Origin: ATX-6F1 sp943369485
GTDB taxonomy: Bacteria > Cyanobacteriota > Cyanobacteriia > PCC-6307 > Cyanobiaceae
Direction: 5' to 3'
DNA length: 64,000 nt
Assembly: GCA_943369485.1 (NCBI GenBank)
Contig: CALRNH020000009.1
Span: forward strand, 62,001-126,000
In this document: in pieces, positions 62,936 to 64,000 of the stretch
Position numbering within the stretch: the first letter of the stretch is position 1
How the letters are laid out: each line of letters begins with the position of its first letter
The notes under the pieces: generated by a model
The model's input: only the letters and a program-made list of their open reading frames with translations
What the model was told of the DNA's origin: nothing
Database searches by the model: none
Program-made: the position numbers and the translations under genes

Positions 62936-63952
62936 ATGCGCCTTGAGACGGTCTGGCTGATTCACCGAGCCGGCAGCGCTCTGGCCCAACGCCAGGCGCG
63001 CCGCTGCGCCGCTGATCTGCGCAGCCAGGGCATCGCCGTGGCCTTGGCCGCCAGCGGCCTGGACCTGGACCCCTACCCGTCCTTGATCGCGGCAGGCGCT
63101 GACCTGCCTGATCTGGCCCTGATCTTGGGGGGGGATGGCACGGTGTTGGGGGCCTCCCGTCACCTGGGACCGCTCGGGGTGCCGATCCTCAGTTTCAATG
63201 TCGGCGGCCACCTTGGCTTCCTTACCCACGAGCGCAAGCTGCTGCGCCTCAGTGATGGCGAAGGCGCCCCCCGGGGAGCCAATCTCTGGCAGCGCCTGCG
63301 TGAGGACCGTTTCGCCCTTGAGCGCCGCATGATGCTCGAGGCCTCCCTGGAGAGAGAAGCCCACCGGCGTCCTGCGGCTGACTCTGCAGGCACAGAGCCG
63401 GCAGCGGACGCTGCCGACGACGCAGGGTCGGTTCACACCGCCCTGAACGATTTCTACGTGCGCCCCAGCCTGGAAACCCTCTCGCCCACCTGTGATCTGG
63501 AACTGGCCATCGATGGCGAGGTCATCGACCACTTCCGCGGTGACGGTCTGATCATCGCCACCCCCACCGGCTCAACCGGGTACGCCATGGCCGCCGGTGG
63601 TCCGATCCTGCACCCGGGACTCGACGCGATCGTGGTCACCCCGATCTGCCCGATGAGTCTCTCCAGCCGCACGGTGGTGGTGCCGCCCCGGGCCCAGCTG
63701 ATGATTCGCCCTCTCGGGGACCCCGCCCGCCCGGTGCGCCTCTGGAAGGACGGGGCCCAGGCTGGGGAACTCGTTCCCGGCGAACGCTGTGTGGTGCGCC
63801 GCTCACGCCATCAAGCCCTGATGGTGGTGTTGGAGCAGAGCCCCTCCTACTACCGCACCCTCACCCACAAGCTGCATTGGGCCGGCAGCCTTTCGGCGGC
63901 AGAGTCACCACGGCCCAGCGGACCGCGGGGCGGCGGATTGAGGGGCGGCTGA
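62936..63952 (+). CDS. nadK: NAD kinase
   Basis: 338 residues. ATP/NAD-binding LILGGDGTVLGASR, NVGGHLGFLT, ALNDFYV and GDGLIIATPTGSTGYAMAAGGPI. Phosphorylates NAD to NADP. Overlaps the next gene by one base. Its place directly after NDH-1 genes is common in cyanobacteria and fits control of the pyridine nucleotide pool. The insertion between about residues 140 and 165 (Asp/Ala-rich, PAADSAGTEPAADAADD) is a non-conserved loop. Confidence 0.95.
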   Translation: MRLETVWLIHRAGSALAQRQARRCAADLRSQGIAVALAASGLDLDPYPSLIAAGADLPDLALILGGDGTVLGASRHLGPLGVPILSFNVGGHLGFLTHERKLLRLSDGEGAPRGANLWQRLREDRFALERRMMLEASLEREAHRRPAADSAGTEPAADAADDAGSVHTALNDFYVRPSLETLSPTCDLELAIDGEVIDHFRGDGLIIATPTGSTGYAMAAGGPILHPGLDAIVVTPICPMSLSSRTVVVPPRAQLMIRPLGDPARPVRLWKDGAQAGELVPGERCVVRRSRHQALMVVLEQSPSYYRTLTHKLHWAGSLSAAESPRPSGPRGGGLRGG

Positions 63953-64000
63953 TGGCGCTGGAGATCGAGCGGCGGTTTCTGGTTGCTCCGGGGGAGGCCT
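63952..64000 (+). CDS. CYTH-domain protein, start only (partial)
   Basis: The first 16 codons read MALEIERRFLVAPGEA. EIERRFLV is the ExExK/R start of CYTH/triphosphate tunnel enzymes, which hydrolyse triphosphates or tripolyphosphate. The rest is outside the window. The ATG overlaps the nadK stop by one base, so the genes are likely coupled. Confidence 0.8.
   Translation, partial: MALEIERRFLVAPGEA

Overview
The window is a stretch of chromosome from a high-GC unicellular cyanobacterium, most like the Cyanobium / coastal-freshwater Synechococcus group. Cyanobacterial evidence: NDH-1 genes (ndhH, ndhA-I-G-E), magnesium-protoporphyrin methyltransferase (chlM), phylloquinone genes (menF, menA, menC, menE, menI), an Rre1/Ycf29-type response regulator, cyanobacterial small-protein families such as DUF3285, and repeated copies of the HIP1 octamer GCGATCGC (for example at 4596, 4752, 5234 and 12741). 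Coding density is very high, many genes overlap by 1 or 4 bases, and third codon positions are strongly G/C. This GC bias creates long spurious open frames opposite real genes. I saw no rRNA, tRNA, CRISPR array or intact insertion sequence.

Layout. 1-8.5 kb: the end of a Pro-Gly-rich protein, a small exported protein, pgk, a universal stress protein, ylqF, an RluA-type pseudouridine synthase, a double-ATPase peptide-type ABC protein and relA/spoT. 8.5-9.4 kb: an AT-rich insert carrying one orphan gene. 9.4-15.3 kb: selO, mnmE, a membrane protein, a dienelactone-hydrolase-like protein and nadC. 15.3-17.9 kb: a compact grrP-grrA-grrM cassette encoding a radical-SAM-modified peptide (RiPP) system. 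18-21.7 kb: argS, a hisC-like aminotransferase and a degenerate MBL-fold protein. 21.7-26.5 kb: a minus-strand run prfB - DUF3285 - glycosyltransferase - ybeY - dgkA - trpG, in which prfB needs a +1 frameshift. 26.6-31 kb: grxC-gshB, an Mpo1-like protein, a desaturase and a cNMP-domain/patatin protein. 31-40 kb: the phylloquinone genes, small membrane proteins, menI and ndhH. 40-49.6 kb: rsmH, a cysteine desulfurase with no usual start codon, rre1, a second RluA enzyme, chlM, nagA, purE, an AI-2E-type permease and cysC. 49.6-58.7 kb: a SUI1 protein, glutaminase, an Anbu proteasome-like hydrolase, a PIG-V-type mannosyltransferase, trpB, hrcA, a rhodanese, a DUF3352 protein and sixA. 58.8-64 kb: gltA, ndhA-I-G-E, nadK and the start of a CYTH protein.

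How the genes work together. Most are core housekeeping genes: respiratory/cyclic electron flow, quinone and chlorophyll synthesis, translation and ribosome maturation, and the stringent response. The clearest specialised system is the Grr cassette. A secreted precursor (GrrA) carries about ten regularly spaced aromatic-X-Asn triplets, a radical SAM/SPASM enzyme (GrrM) is expected to cross-link them, and an orphan periplasmic binding-type protein (GrrP) lies immediately upstream. The family is known, but its biological role is not established as far as I know. Other points to check are the AT-rich orphan gene, the glycosyltransferase inside the prfB-ybeY-dgkA-trpG run, the prfB frameshift, the 140-base convergent overlap at menI, and non-AUG starts.
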